A DNA stretch of 64,000 bases from Brassica napus (GCF_020379485.1 NC_063439.1:11634466-11698465), one strand, 5' to 3'; shown: positions 45,533 to 57,255, numbered from the stretch's first letter. The notes: generated by a model not told the origin, from the letters alone. Numbers and translations are program-made.

Positions 45533-46950
45533 ATGGAAAAAATAGCAGAGAAGAGAAGGATAGTGTTGGTTCCATTTCCAGCACAAGGGCATATAACTCC
45601 AATGATGCAACTCGGACAAGCCCTTAGCTTTAAGGGCTTCTCAATTACAGTTGCTCAAGGAGCATACAATCAAGTCAGCTCTTCTCAGCACTTCCCTACC
45701 TTTCAATTCGTCACCATACCAGAAAGCGTACCGGTGTATCAAAAAGAGAGCCTCGGACTAGTCGAGTTTCTGATGAAGCTCAACAAAAACAGTGAGGCAA
45801 GATTCAAGGACTGTGTAGCTGAGTTGTTGCTACAAAATGGCAATGATATCGCCTGCATCATCTATGACGAGCTCATGTACTTCTCTGAAGCTGCAGCTAA
45901 GGAGTTTAAGATCCCAAGTGTCATATTAAGCACTGCCAGTGCTACAAATCATGCTTGTGGCTGTGTTTTAAGCAAACTCAATGCCGAGAAGTTCTTGATT
46001 GACATTGAAGGTATCCAGTACTAGCTTATTCACCATTCTGCAACCCCGTCTTTTTACTAAACAGAGGTTTATATTTGTAAAAAAAATATATATATATTTT
46101 TTCAGATCCTGAAGTTCAAGACAAGGTGGTGGAAAACTTAGATCCATTAAGATACAAAAACCTACCAATTTCAGGAATGGGGCCACTGGATCGTTTTCTA
46201 GAGATATGTAGGGAAGTATTTAACAAAAGAACGGCTTCCGCTGTAATCATCAACACGGCGAGCTGTCTAGAGAGCTCGTCTCTATCATGGCTGAAACAAG
46301 AACTCAATATTCCAGTTTTTCCATTAGGCCCTCTTCACATTACAGCTTCAGCAAATTCTAGTTTACTGGAAGAGGACAGAAGCTGCATCGAATGGTTGAA
46401 CAAGCAGGTACCGAGGTCAGTCATATACATAAGCTTTGGAAGCAAAGCTCAAATGGAAGCAAAGGAAGTTATGGAGATGGCTTGGGGATTGTGTGATAGC
46501 AACCAGCCTTTTTTATGGGTCATCTCCGAGTCACTGCCAGAGGAAGTTAGTAAGATTGTGCTAGAAAAGGGATACATTGTGAAATGGGCACCGCAGAAAG
46601 AAGTACTTGGACATCCAGCAGTGGGAGGATTATGGAGCCACTGCGGATGGAACTCGACCCTTGAGAGCATTGTGGAAGGCGTTCCAATGATTTGCAGGCC
46701 TTTCAAAGGGGAGCAAAAGTTAAACGCAATATATGTAGAAAGTGTTTGGAGAATAGGATTTCAGCTTCAAGGTGAAGTAGAAAGAGCAGGGGTGGAGAGA
46801 GCCGTGAAGAGGTTGATCGTGGATGGAGAAGTTGCAGGCATGAGGGAGAGAGCTCTTGTTCTGAAAGAGAAGCTTAAAGCCTCTGTAAGAATTGGAGGCT
46901 CCTCATACAAAGCATTGGATGAGCTGGCCAAGTACTTAAAGACAGAGTGA
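45533..46950 (+). CDS. UGT76E-type UDP-glycosyltransferase, open (UGT copy 3)
   Basis: Exons 45533-46010 and 46106-46950 join at a GT-AG phase-1 junction to give 440 aa. It is a family-1 glycosyltransferase expected to use UDP-glucose. The likely catalytic His20 lies in FPAQGH and its Asp partner at 112 in CIIYDEL. The PSPG donor box runs from [20 protein letters not shown] to the closing PFKGEQ. The ATG at 45533 aligns with the other copies. Unusually, it lacks nine residues between LWVI and SLPEE (RPGS...-type segment in copies 2 and 4), removing the Arg that normally follows WVI. UGT copy 1 shares this deletion. In Arabidopsis the UGT76E11/E12 enzymes glucosylate flavonols; whether this copy does is unknown. 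Confidence 0.9.
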
Positions 46951-47500
46951 GAAGCTGCACTTTATTCATTATTACAGATCACTGAATTTGTTTAGAACAA
47001 GCTTACAAAATTTCTGAAGTACAGTACTTGGTTTTCTTCTTTATCTAAATAAAAAAGCAATTCAAATCAAATAAGAGTCTCTTTTGGAAGTTTGTCTAAA
47101 ATGGAATTGTTGCATAATAAACAATTTTTCTGTTTGGAAAATCTTACATGAAACCAAAAACGACAAGAGGAAAGATCAAGAAGTAAGAAGCATCTTCGCT
47201 TTTGTAACCGCCTCATGGTACTCACATACATCATCCACCACATGTGCAACATGTAGTAAATAAGGCCAAGAAAACGTAGTATGGATGAATCACATACACA
47301 AGTCTGAGAATCTGATATTTATTCCAGAAAGACGCTTCTTTCTATTAATCTTATAGATCAGTTACATTAGGCCAAGAAAAAAAAAGAAGAACGATTTAAA
47401 TCTCTTGAGCTCTCGAACGCAAGCTTCCAAGTTCTTGGTTGAAAACCTTCTTAAGATACAGTTTCAATAGAAAATAAAACTATAAGATAATAACCTAAGC
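46951..47500. other. Intergenic, downstream of UGT copy 3
   Basis: The 3' flank of UGT copy 3 and AT-rich DNA. I see no gene. Confidence 0.5.
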
Positions 47501-47723
47501 CCTAAAAGATGACAGCATATATGACTATACGAGTCAAAATAGTTTTCTCAGGCGAGAAAAACTCAATTAAAGATTAAGCAATTCACAGTTCCTCCTACAA
47601 AGGTCTAAGGTAATTGGCTGAATGAGTTTATTCCATTATGAGTACACGATATCTATACAATACAATAGAACTTGTGTATCAAGGTATAATAACTACACAA
47701 TCTACTTTCTATATCTACACGCC

Positions 47724-49681
47724 CCCGCAAGATGGAGGCTGTGTACGGACTCCAATCTTGGAGAACAGTTCTTGGAATCGTGTACGAGGGAGAGGTTTCG
47801 TCAATGCGTCAGCGAGTTGATCTTTGGTAGAGACATGAGCGACACGCAGAGCCCCGGATTGCACATTATCGCGGATGAACGACACGCAGAGCCCCGGATT
47901 GCACATTATCGCGGATGAAGTGATAGTTCAACGCCACATGCTTCATTCAGGTGTGGAACACTGGATTCGCACATAAGTATGTTACCCTGACATTGTCGCA
48001 GTAGATCACCGGAGCTGCGGGAATGGCAATAGTGAGTTCGTGCATGAGGGAGCATATCCATTGCAGTTCAGACGCTGTGTTGGCAACGGCACGATACTCA
48101 GCCTCAGTAGATGATCGAGCAACACTTGTTTGCTTCTTCGCTGACCATGATATTGGCGTAGTGCCAATGTAAATGATGAAAGCGTTGGTGGAAACATAGT
48201 CATCACGGTCTCCGGCCCAGTCAGCATCAGAGTAAGCGTGCAGAGTAGAAGGAGAGTCTTTCCGTATCCAAATACAAATTACCAGCGAGATAGCGGAGAA
48301 CTCGTTTCGCAGCATGCCAATGATCGTCTGTCGGCTTATGCATAAACTGGGAGAGTTTGTTTACTGCATATGCTATATCTGGCCGAGTAAACGATAGGTA
48401 TTGGAGGCTGCCAACAACCTGTCGATAGTCAGTTGGATTCAGCAGAGGCGCACCAGAGGAAAGAGTGAGCTTAGGATGTGTGGCCATAGGTGTAGAGACT
48501 GGTTTCGCATCTTCCATCTTTGTCTTCGCGAGAAGATCAAGAATATATTTATGCTGCATCAAATGGAGACCAGCTGATGATCGCGTGGCCTCTATACCCA
48601 AGAAGTAAGAGATGTGACCGAGATCTTCTATGGAGAACCGAGAGGCCAAGGTAGCAATAAACTTGTTGACGAGAGGCAGATTGCTTCCCGTAACCAGTAT
48701 ATCATCGACATATACCAAGATATAGACAACCTGCTGGCCTTGACGATAGATGAACAGGGACGTGTCGGCTAGAGAATTTCGAAATCCCATGGAACACAAA
48801 GCCCGTTTAAGTTCCTCATACCATGCTCGCGGTGCCTGTTTAAGGCCGTAGAGAGCTTTTCTGAGACGACACACATGAGTAGACCGATCCTTATCAATGA
48901 AACTGCGAGGTTGAGAAACATACACCTCATCTTGCAAGGTTCCTTGAAGGAACGCGTTATTAACGTCCAGCTGCCGAATTGTCCAGTCGTGGCGAACAGC
49001 ATGTTCCAGCACCAAGCGAACCGTGGTTGACTTGATTACAGGGCTGAAGGTCTCAGCGTAGTTGATACCATATTGCTGATTGTAGCCACGAGCAACGATC
49101 CTTGACTTTAACCTGCCATCATGTTTAATAGTATGTATCCATTTGGTGTCAATCACATTTTGATTAGGAGCTGGAGGAACTAAATCATATGTGTGATTAG
49201 CAGTAACCGCATTGAACTCAGTTGACATTGAGTTACGCCACCGGGGATCTCGCAAAGCTTGGTTCAGTGTGGTAGGGATAGTAGGGGTGGTTCGTATGGT
49301 TAAGGAATATTTTGTTTTGGGTTTCTGGATGTTGTTTTTGGAGCGGGTCTGCATAGAGTGGTGATTGACGGGTAGGTTTTGCGGTTCTGGGTTTGGTGGC
49401 TCAGGTTGTGGGTTAGGTGGTTCAGGTTGTGGGTTGGGTGGCTCAGGTTGTGGTGATAACGGAGATGGTAATGGTGACGGACTCAGGCTAGGAGATGGTG
49501 TGGAGTCGGTGGGTTGTAGTGTTTCGGGTTGGTGAGTATCTGTTACCGAGTTAGAATTTAACATACCTGAGATTCTTTCTGAGTCAGTCTGGTCTCCACG
49601 AGATGAAACAGAGCCCGGGATAGACTGACTCCTCTGTTCCGGCGAAGCAGAGGAGCTTGCCGAGTCAGTTGATAGCAACAC
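47724..49681 (-). pseudogene. Copia reverse transcriptase and RNase H, truncated
   Basis: A Pro-rich linker with a tandem PQPEPPN repeat precedes reverse transcriptase: WIHTIKHDGRLKSRIVARGY, LDVNNAFLQGTLQDEVYVSQ, LYGLKQAPRAWY and the active site ILVYVDDILVTGSN. A frameshift near 48290 leads into RNase H (YSDADWAGDRDDYVSTNAFI, RSSTEAEYRAVANTASELQW). An in-frame stop occurs near 47950, and a 40-bp tandem duplication lies inside RNase H. The end is [20 protein letters not shown]. Confidence 0.87.
47841..47919. repeat. 40-bp tandem duplication
   Basis: GACACGCAGAGCCCCGGATT and the next 19 bases occur at 47841 and again at 47881, inside the copia RNase H remnant. The 40-bp length shifts the frame. 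Confidence 0.9.
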
Positions 49682-52011
49682 ATTCTGGTGAGGGACTATA
49701 GGTCATTAACTCAAATGAAAAAGACTCTGGTAATTGTGTCAGAAGTTCTCAGGTCGAGTGACCGATGAGATGAAACTAATACTATATGTTGTGGTTTCGA
49801 GTCTAAGAAAATTAAGGGCTTTGGCCCCAGACCTCATGTATTCAAAACAAAAAAAAAAGACTCATAAGAAATTGACCAAGATAAGGCCAATAGCTGGGTG
49901 AGGAACATAGTCATGTTGAGAGGGATACTAGGATCTGGATGCAGCGACATAGCTGGTGAGGAAGCTTTTTGGAACATTTGGGAACACCAATTCTAAAGCC
50001 TAACAATCTGAGTATGTGAAAAAATCAGTATCAGAATAAGCTATCACAACTGGTAAGTTTAAATTTACTATTTCGGTTCTATTGAATTTTAGTAAACCAC
50101 TATATTGGTTTATCGGTTGGTTTGTTAGAGCATCCCAATTGGGGATTTTTAAACAAAGTTTCTAAAGTATATGTATTGATAAATATTTTTATTGTATTAA
50201 GGGTATTAGGGGTGGGTGGGTAAGTAAATCGAATCTGAAAACCTGAATTAAGCGTAGCCCGCTTAAAAAGAATCCAAACTGAATCCGACATACCGAATGA
50301 ATCTTATTCTACGGTATTTCTGTAAAAACCGAACCCGAATGAATATCCGAAAAATTCAAAATCCCGAAAGAAACTCATACTAAATCTGAACACAATCCCG
50401 AATAAATATATAAAATACTCTAAATAGTATTTAGTACCTAAAGTAAGTATCAGTTACAAGTGTAATTAACTCAAATACATTTTGTATTTGGTTAAAGATT
50501 AGAGTTCTTTTATGTTTGACAATTGAATTTAAAGTTCAATTATGAATAGCTTTGCTTTTGAAGATTAAACAATGTTGATTTATTTTTAAGTTTAAATAAT
50601 GTTTTTTATTTTTATAAACTAGTTAGTTGCTAAATTTAACTTGTTTAAGTTTTTCTCCTCGTAACGACTACTTCTAAATTATTCCACCAAACTTTTGTTA
50701 GTGAAAATTGTTTAAACTTGTCAATTATATGAATTAAAGTGTGTACTTTTGAATCACAAACCAGTATTTGGGTAACAAAAATCTGATGAAAAATCGAACC
50801 CGAAGTTAAAACGGTTGAATTGGGTTTAGATGTGTTACTATACCCAAACCAGATTCAAAGAAACCCAAACTGAATCCTAACAGAACTTTAAGGATATCTG
50901 AATGGGGTCAAATTCCATACACTCGAAACACCAAAATCTGAATTAACTTGAATCGAACAGGATTGGATACTCGAAAGAGAATCTCAAAATCAATTAACAA
51001 AGTGTTCTCGTGATTTTGAGATCCCAAAACCACTTTACAAACATGTATTAGTTAATATATTTTAAGAATTCATGTGAAAACTTCTCACTAATCATGTTCT
51101 TAATTGGTACAACAATAAGTAAGTAGATTACCCCAGTGTTAGAAGGCTCCTTGATTTTTGAGCAGATTATTCCTATTCTTTTTTGGAGGTCCAAAGCTCT
51201 TGCTCAGACATTTTTTCTCTTTCGCAGCCCGTTTTGTTCGTAAGAGATTTTTTTTTTTGCTGTCGAGTTCTCTATTTTGTGAGGTATGAACTCCTCTCCC
51301 TTTTGTCTGGTTGATATTTTTCTTCATTGAACGAGTTAATTACGGCGATGACGAAGTCATCACAGCTATTCCGGTATTAAAACAACTAAGGCGGTGGTGA
51401 CTTCTTAGTCTAAGGAAGACACCGGCAACTTGGATAAAACCGGATTAATTCCACCTTCTCGAGATTTGGATACTTCAGTTGAGAATGGTGAACGATTTCG
51501 TAGAGATATATAATCGACTAATGAATTACGCCATATTAGATTTGTGTAAGAAAATCTAGTTGGAGATGGATTAAAGCGATTTTTTGTCGGATAGTTGTAA
51601 TCGATACTGTATTCCGGTTAAAAAAAATTAAAAAAAAATAACAATATAAGTAAAGTAAATATTATTTTAAACTTTATCTCATTATTTTATAAAACTATAT
51701 ATATATATATATATATATCTATGAATGACTAGGATATTGGCAAAAATCCACCAACTACATGTGTGCCAGAACAAACCAAACAACACAATTATTGGCTTTT
51801 TGGGGAACGTGAGCATGCCCACATGATTTGCCCAATTCCATCATCTTCAATCTCTCTCTCTCTCAATTGATCTGGTCTTGAGACTTTTGAAATGATCCTT
51901 CACTTTCTAGGCTTTGATCCATCTATATCTCTGTTTCAAAAGGTGATTGTTATATGAGAAAGATACTTCTTTCAATAATACCATTTTAGTTTGTTTTGTA
52001 GGTTTTGAAAA
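49682..52011. other. Intergenic, AT-rich, before UGT copy 4
   Basis: No host gene is seen. There is degenerate repeat DNA with AACCCGAATGAATATCCGAA-type motifs at 50200-50950, a (TA) run at 51696-51718 and a T-rich block at 51240-51260. The last 270 bp are the UGT copy 4 promoter. Confidence 0.5.
51742..51797 (+). promoter_or_regulatory. Conserved upstream block of UGT copy 4
   Basis: AAAAATCCACCAACTAC, then GCCAGAACAAACCAAACAAC, then TTATTGGC. It is shared with the UGT copy 3 promoter, with a 5-bp insertion (CACAA). It ends about 215 bp before the UGT copy 4 start. Confidence 0.5.
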
Positions 52012-53418
52012 ATGGAGGAAAAACTGGCGAGGAAAAGGCTAGTGTTGGTTCCAATTCCAGCACAAGGACATATATCTCCAATGATGCAACTTGCGAAAGC
52101 TCTTCACTTGAAGGGTTTCTCAATCACAGTTGCTCAGACCAAATTCAGTTACTTTAGCCCTCAAGATGACTTCACTGATTTTCAGTTTATCACCATTCCA
52201 GAAAGCTTACCGGAGTCTGATCTCGAGAATCTCGGGCAAATTCTGTTGGCCCTTAAGCTCAACAAAGAGTGTCACGTGGGTTTCAAGGAATGTCTGGGTC
52301 AGTTGTTGCTGCAACATGGTAACGACATCTCATGTGTCATCTACGACGAGTTCCTGTACTTTGCAGAAGCTGCAGCTAAAGAGTTTAACATCCCATCCGT
52401 TATTTTCAGCACAACAAGTGCCACAGCTTTTCTTTGCCGCTCTGTATTCGACAAGTTCTTGAATGGTACTCTAGAACTTCTCTGTTTCCATTTAGTGTCT
52501 AAGATCTTGTAACTAGTCTGATTCTTTTATCTTTTCGCAGAGTTTAAAGAAAAGCAAGACGAGCTAGTGCCGGAGTTTCATCCCCTGAGGTACAGAGACT
52601 TTCCGGATTCACGTCGGGCACCATTAGAAAGCATAACAGAGCTGTATAGGAACGCAGTTGACAAACGGACAGCTTCCTCTGTGATAATCAACACGTCGAG
52701 CTGTCTAGAGAGCTCTTCTCTGTTTTGTCTGCAAGAATCACTAGAAATTCCGGTGTATCCTATAGGCCCTCTTCATATGGTGGCCTCAGCTCCCACGAGT
52801 CTGCTTGAAGAGGACACGAGCTGTATCGAATGGTTGAACAAGCAAAAGCAAAATAGCGTGATATTCGTGGGTTTGGGAAGCTTAGCTTTGATGGAAATCA
52901 ATGAAGTGATGGAAATGGTTTCGGGATTGGCTGCTAGCAACCAAAACTTCTTATGGGTGATCCGGCCAGGGTCAATACGCGGTTCGGGGTGGCTAGAGTC
53001 CTTGCCTGAAGAGTTCAGTGATATTGTTTTGGATAAAGGTTACATAGTAAAATGGGCACCACAGAAAGAAGTGCTTGCTCATCCTGCAGTAGGAGGGTTT
53101 TGGAGCCATTGTGGATGGAACTCGACGCTAGAAAGCCTCGGGGAAGGAGTTCCAATGATCAGCAAACCGTTTACCGGTGATCAAAAGGTGAACGCGAGGT
53201 ACTTGGAGTGTGTTTGGAAAATAGGGATGCAAGTGGAAGGTGATCTAGACAGAGGAGCGGTAGAGAGAGCTGTGAGGAGGTTAATGGTGGGGGGAGAAGG
53301 AGAAGAAATGAGGAAGAGAGCCGTCACCTTGAAGGAGAAACTAAGACGTTCCGTTAGAAGTGGAGGTTCTTCACACAACTCGCTAGAGGAGTTTGTCAAC
53401 TTCTTGAGGACTCTGTGA
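52012..53418 (+). CDS. UGT76E11/E12-like UDP-glycosyltransferase (UGT copy 4)
   Basis: Exons 52012-52465 and 52541-53418 (GT-AG, phase 1) give 443 aa, against about 450 in Arabidopsis. His20 in PIPAQGH and Asp112 in CVIYDEF are the expected catalytic pair. The complete PSPG box runs from [20 protein letters not shown] to PFTGDQ, and [13 protein letters not shown] is present, unlike copies 1 and 3. The tail ends [16 protein letters not shown], close to UGT76E11. Family enzymes in Arabidopsis glucosylate flavonols such as quercetin and kaempferol in the cytosol. Exact orthology to E11 or E12 cannot be decided by eye. Of the four copies this is the least altered and the one most likely to be functional. 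Confidence 0.93.
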
Positions 53419-54874
53419 AGAAAATTATTCACCATAACTTGCCAGTGAAAACATAAGGTTAAAGCAGGTTGGTCAGCGGCTGAATGGCTTGGGTGGATAT
53501 CAAGAAATCTTTGTAATTTTCTATTCTAGGAGAATCTTACTTTTCAAGGAAAAAAATCAAACGGGTGACACAAGTGAAATGAGGATAAGGTTGTCACTGA
53601 ATGTGTGATGTCCAGAGGATAGTATATTAATGGAAATGATTTTTTTTTCTTTTTAATAGAGTATGATCGTATACCGGAGACGAAAAGGTCTTAAATTATT
53701 ATATAGATCTCAAAGTAGAACCATACGTAGCTGAAACAAATAACTCATGTCAGCAAGAAAGAATAAAAAAAGAGTTTTCGCTTTTGTTGGAATGTCACTT
53801 TCTCCCTTGTGTCGGAAGTTCATTGGTACGTGGCTCTCCAGTCCAATGAAAGGTTATTACTTTACAGAAAATAAAAGGTCGTCATATGTGAGGCAATTTG
53901 ATTGGACAAAAATGAGCTCTCCTTTTAAAAGATAAACTGATTCGTATATTGAAAAGTAAAGAAACATGAAGATTATGTTTGACGCCATCTTAAAGAAATA
54001 AACCCTTAACAAAGCAAAGAAACGAGACATGAGAGACTTACCTCACAATCTAGAAAATGAGTACACGAAACCTGACAGAAGTCCCCAAGTATGCATTGTG
54101 TTCCAAGAATGCTCATTGGTCTAGCTTCGAAATGATATGTTGTATGATCTCTCCTATGTAGATGCAATGCGGACTTGGTTAAAAAACTCGGCAAAAGATA
54201 AAAGACATATTGATGCGGACACAAGTCAAGAACCTGTAACAATAATCCAAGTACGATCAAGACCTGGGAAGATACAGAGGATTCAAGAACGATATAACTA
54301 AACCTGAAGAAATGGATTATTCTGAGAAAAGCAAAACGTAGGGGAGAAAAAAAGGCTTCTGCGATGTATAAACTCACAGCAAGTAGCATCTCTTCTCCAA
54401 TTAAATTACAATACATTTACAAGCAAGATATGGTTAGGTAAATAGAGACAAGAAATGTATATGTATTTACCAAAACCAGAGAAACATGAAACTATCACTA
54501 CTGTGGTGGTGACTATCTTTCTATTTACAAACAAGAAGGGTAGTGTACTTGTACAGCACTACATATGACATTAAGCACACAAAACACTAGCAAGTCAAAA
54601 TGGCACATGAACACTCACTCTTATGTTTACAGCAAACATCTGCTATTCATTGTTACTTGATGGTTAGCTTTGTCAAAATGAAAATGCGCCAGAACAAGTT
54701 AAAAAGCCCAAGACTTTATTGTATACCATTTATAGCAAAGACAAGAAACTTGATAAAATTTCAATCAAATCGTGTAAGGATATATATTAACTGTACTTAA
54801 ATAAAAGATAGAAACTTTGACTAATTACTATGAGAGTTCCACGAGCAAAAACAAGCTCACCAAATCGATTCATT
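53419..54874. other. Intergenic between UGT copy 4 and LUX
   Basis: It holds the 3' flank of the UGT and the 3' untranslated side of LUX (transcribed leftward). 53780-53870 resembles sequence upstream of UGT copy 2. On the minus strand several splice-like signals occur at 54040-54420 (AGGTAAG; CAG before GTT), so a spliced LUX 3' untranslated region or a non-coding RNA is possible. I see no convincing coding region. Confidence 0.45.
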
Positions 54875-55789
54875 TTAATTCTCATGCGCACTTCTACCCC
54901 CAACAGGAGGGTAAGACGCCATGGACCCGAACTTGTTCTGCTGCATCATATATGGATTAGCTTCGAACCCTCCAGCTCCAAGATGATGCTGAAGGTTCTG
55001 ATGATAAGGATCATGATACCCTTGCATACCCATATGATGGGCATAGACAGGCATCTGCATCATCGGCTGCCCTCCGTAGGGCACAGCCGCGGATACGTTC
55101 CCTTGGCCGTTACCGCCTCCGATATCTTGGAAGCTCTGTGGAGGCACAGGGGTCGAGGAGAAGAGCTTGTCGGAAGAAGACGGACCTTCCGTCGTCAACC
55201 CCTGCATCCGTTTGAGGTAGAGCCTGTACTTCTGGAGATGAGACGCGACGTTCTCTCGAGTCAATCCTTCGACGTTCATCAGCTGCATAATCGTCTTCGG
55301 CACTGCGTTCTTAATCCCTAAGTGAGCCACAACGTCCACGAATCTCTTGTGTAGCTGCGGCGTCCACACTAAACGCGGTCGTTTCAGTGTCTTCCCAGTA
55401 GGATCTTCAGTTCCCGAATCTCCTTCCTCCGCCGCCGCCGCCACACCATCGCCGGATGTCTTTTGTTTCTTCGAATCCGATCCGGGACTGCTCGATCCGA
55501 CTCGATCTTCCTCCTCCGCCGCGACGCTGTTATTGTTAGAGGACGAGGTGTTGAGACCTGAAGATCCGCTGCGCAGCGACGAGAACGTCGTCTCCGATGC
55601 GCGATTCACATCTTCCATCGTACGGCTTTTCTCTGGAGTTATGCTGAAAGCCATGGCGAGATTAGGAGGTATCAGAGAGTAAGAAAGAGATGTCAAATCG
55701 TCGTCGCTAGGTAGCCCCATCTCCCATTCAAGAACCCTATCTCCCTCGCCGGAAACATCGTAATCGCTCATCCTCACTTCCTCTCCCAT
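54875..55789 (-). CDS. LUX: LUX ARRHYTHMO (PCL1), GARP/MYB-like clock factor
   Basis: An intronless frame of 304 aa (about 323 in Arabidopsis) starting MGEEVRMSDYDVSGEGDRVL. The single MYB-like GARP domain is at about residues 136-195 (KRPRLVWTPQLHKRFVDVVA ... LTRENVASHLQKYRLYLKRM), with the SHLQKYR signature at 183-189. The N-terminal SLSYSLIPPNLAMAFSITPE and the C-terminal MQMPVYAHHMGMQGY and QQNKFGSMASYPP blocks are LUX-specific. LUX binds DNA for the evening complex (with ELF3 and ELF4) in the nucleus and represses PRR9 and its own gene at night. The protein is somewhat shorter because of gaps in low-complexity linkers. It could be confused with its paralog BOA/NOX, but location and sequence favour LUX. 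Confidence 0.96.
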   Translation of the reverse strand: MGEEVRMSDYDVSGEGDRVLEWEMGLPSDDDLTSLSYSLIPPNLAMAFSITPEKSRTMEDVNRASETTFSSLRSGSSGLNTSSSNNNSVAAEEEDRVGSSSPGSDSKKQKTSGDGVAAAAEEGDSGTEDPTGKTLKRPRLVWTPQLHKRFVDVVAHLGIKNAVPKTIMQLMNVEGLTRENVASHLQKYRLYLKRMQGLTTEGPSSSDKLFSSTPVPPQSFQDIGGGNGQGNVSAAVPYGGQPMMQMPVYAHHMGMQGYHDPYHQNLQHHLGAGGFEANPYMMQQNKFGSMASYPPVGGRSAHEN

Positions 55790-55805
55790 TCAGATCGGAG
55801 AAAAA

Positions 55806-55811
55806 GATTCG
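55806..55811 (+). promoter_or_regulatory. LUX-binding-type motif GATTCG
   Basis: GATTCG fits the GATWCG core known for LUX binding. It lies 17 bp upstream of the LUX start codon, in the presumed leader. Another copy is at 56210-56215. LUX is known to bind its own promoter, but six-base matches are weak evidence alone. Confidence 0.35.
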
Positions 55812-55948
55812 TGGAGAAGTTTGGTCTGTGAAGATGAGCAATTTTCAAAAGAGAGAGAGAAGAAAAGCAAAGCAAAAAGATTAAGAGAAAAAGCGCAATG
55901 TCCAATTCCAGATGGCTTTGTGTTAGTGCCAACGTGGACGAGTTAGCT

Positions 55949-55957
55949 AGATATTTT
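55949..55957 (-). promoter_or_regulatory. Evening element AAAATATCT upstream of LUX
   Basis: A perfect evening element on the LUX coding strand, about 160 bp upstream of its ATG. CCA1 and LHY bind this motif and repress evening genes including LUX. Shorter matches (AAATATCT) occur at 55993-56000 and 56268-56275. Confidence 0.75.
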
Positions 55958-57255
55958 TGATCTTCTTAATATCTCCGACCGACTAACGCTTTAGATATTT
56001 GATACAACCAATGCCTTTATAACACGTCACAAGAGCAGGATACGCGCGTTGTAGCCGATTAAATACTAATTACCAAACTGGGCTCGTAAGATGAATCATG
56101 TGGATTAAGAAGGTCCAACCAAGTTGCATGTGCTAGCCCAAGAGAGAAAGCGGGCACATCCGGTGGGTTCGGCCAGCTGGAGATAGAAAAGAGGATAGAG
56201 ATTCGGTGATGAGTTATGTACATTGTTGACACACAATTCGATATCTGAGCCGTTGGATCATGTTTTTAGATATTTATAGTAACGTCAAAGGATCAATCTA
56301 ACGGCACAGAGTGGCAACGAAGTCGCGAATTAAATCAAAATGAGATATCGCAAGGTGTGGCTCTACCGCTCTGTCGGCTTCCACATGGTTCGATGCCCAT
56401 CTTCGTAATACTGATATAATAATAAATGGGCATGTGGGCCCGGTCCATAAAATATTTGAGAAAAGGTCTCTTTTCTCTTTATGTCTTTTACCGTTGTGCA
56501 ACTGCAAACTATCCGCTCATCTTCTTCGAGTGACTATATACTAGTTAGAGTTTATTTGATTCTAATTATTATTTTCGAGTGTGATCTTGTTATCTCTCAG
56601 TTCCTCCCCAATCGAGGTCAATGACCTCGCTACTCCTCCTTAGAACACTCCCGCTCAATGGCGGATCCAGAAATGTTTTTAATCGGGGGTACTATATATT
56701 TATAAATTAATTATTTTTAATCAATATAATAATATACAATAAAAATAACTAACAAAATTAAGTTTAAATTTGGTACCAGTATATTATATAAAAAAACTAA
56801 TCTTAAACTATTTTGAATTTTAAAATTTTGATTTTAATTTTTTTTTAAATAATATAGGTGTCTTATTGTCTAAATAGTTTATCGAAAAGTATAAAGTGAG
56901 TTTTTAACTAATTATGTAAAATAAATGTTATATATATATAGATGTGAGCTAGGTAAATTGCTTAATGAAATGTAAAGGAAGATAATTAGTTTATCAAAAA
57001 AAAAAGATAATTAGTTAGAAATACAAACAGATGATGTAAGGAAAAAAAAAAGTCACAGGTGATAGAAATGAAAGTAGTAATAAGTTAAAGAGTAAGAGTT
57101 AAATGTAGAGAAAATGACACAAATAATACCAAACAAAGTTTTCCTCCCCAAACTAGCACTCAGGATCAGAAGTCACAAAAATAGGTTTCATTAAAGGGGT
57201 AATTTACCCTTATGCCCTCTTCTTTAAGTAATTTAAAAAAAAAATTTGAAATCAA
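55958..57255. other. LUX upstream region and repeat-derived intergenic DNA
   Basis: The first few hundred bases are the LUX promoter. From 56656 a sequence starting CAATGGCGGATCCAGAAATG resembles the end of a hAT-type element (compare CAGTGGCGGACG at 26536), followed by AT-rich DNA. A matching right end was not found. No gene is seen. Confidence 0.45.

Larger units (their letters stand above)
47500..49681 (-). mobile_element. 5'-truncated Ty1/copia element, minus strand
   Basis: The 3' LTR starts TGTAGATATAG at 47719 (minus strand), just after a purine tract GGGGGCG. Its far end, about 47500 or beyond, was not resolved. The coding part starts abruptly near 49681, before the reverse transcriptase, so gag, protease, integrase and the 5' LTR are missing. 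It is a third copia family, distinct from those at 20 and 38 kb. Confidence 0.8.

Noticed and set aside
54006..54416. Minus-strand open frame of 136 codons rich in Leu, Phe and Ser
   Set aside because: No recognisable domain, it overlaps splice-like signals, and it lies in the LUX 3' flank. Probably chance.
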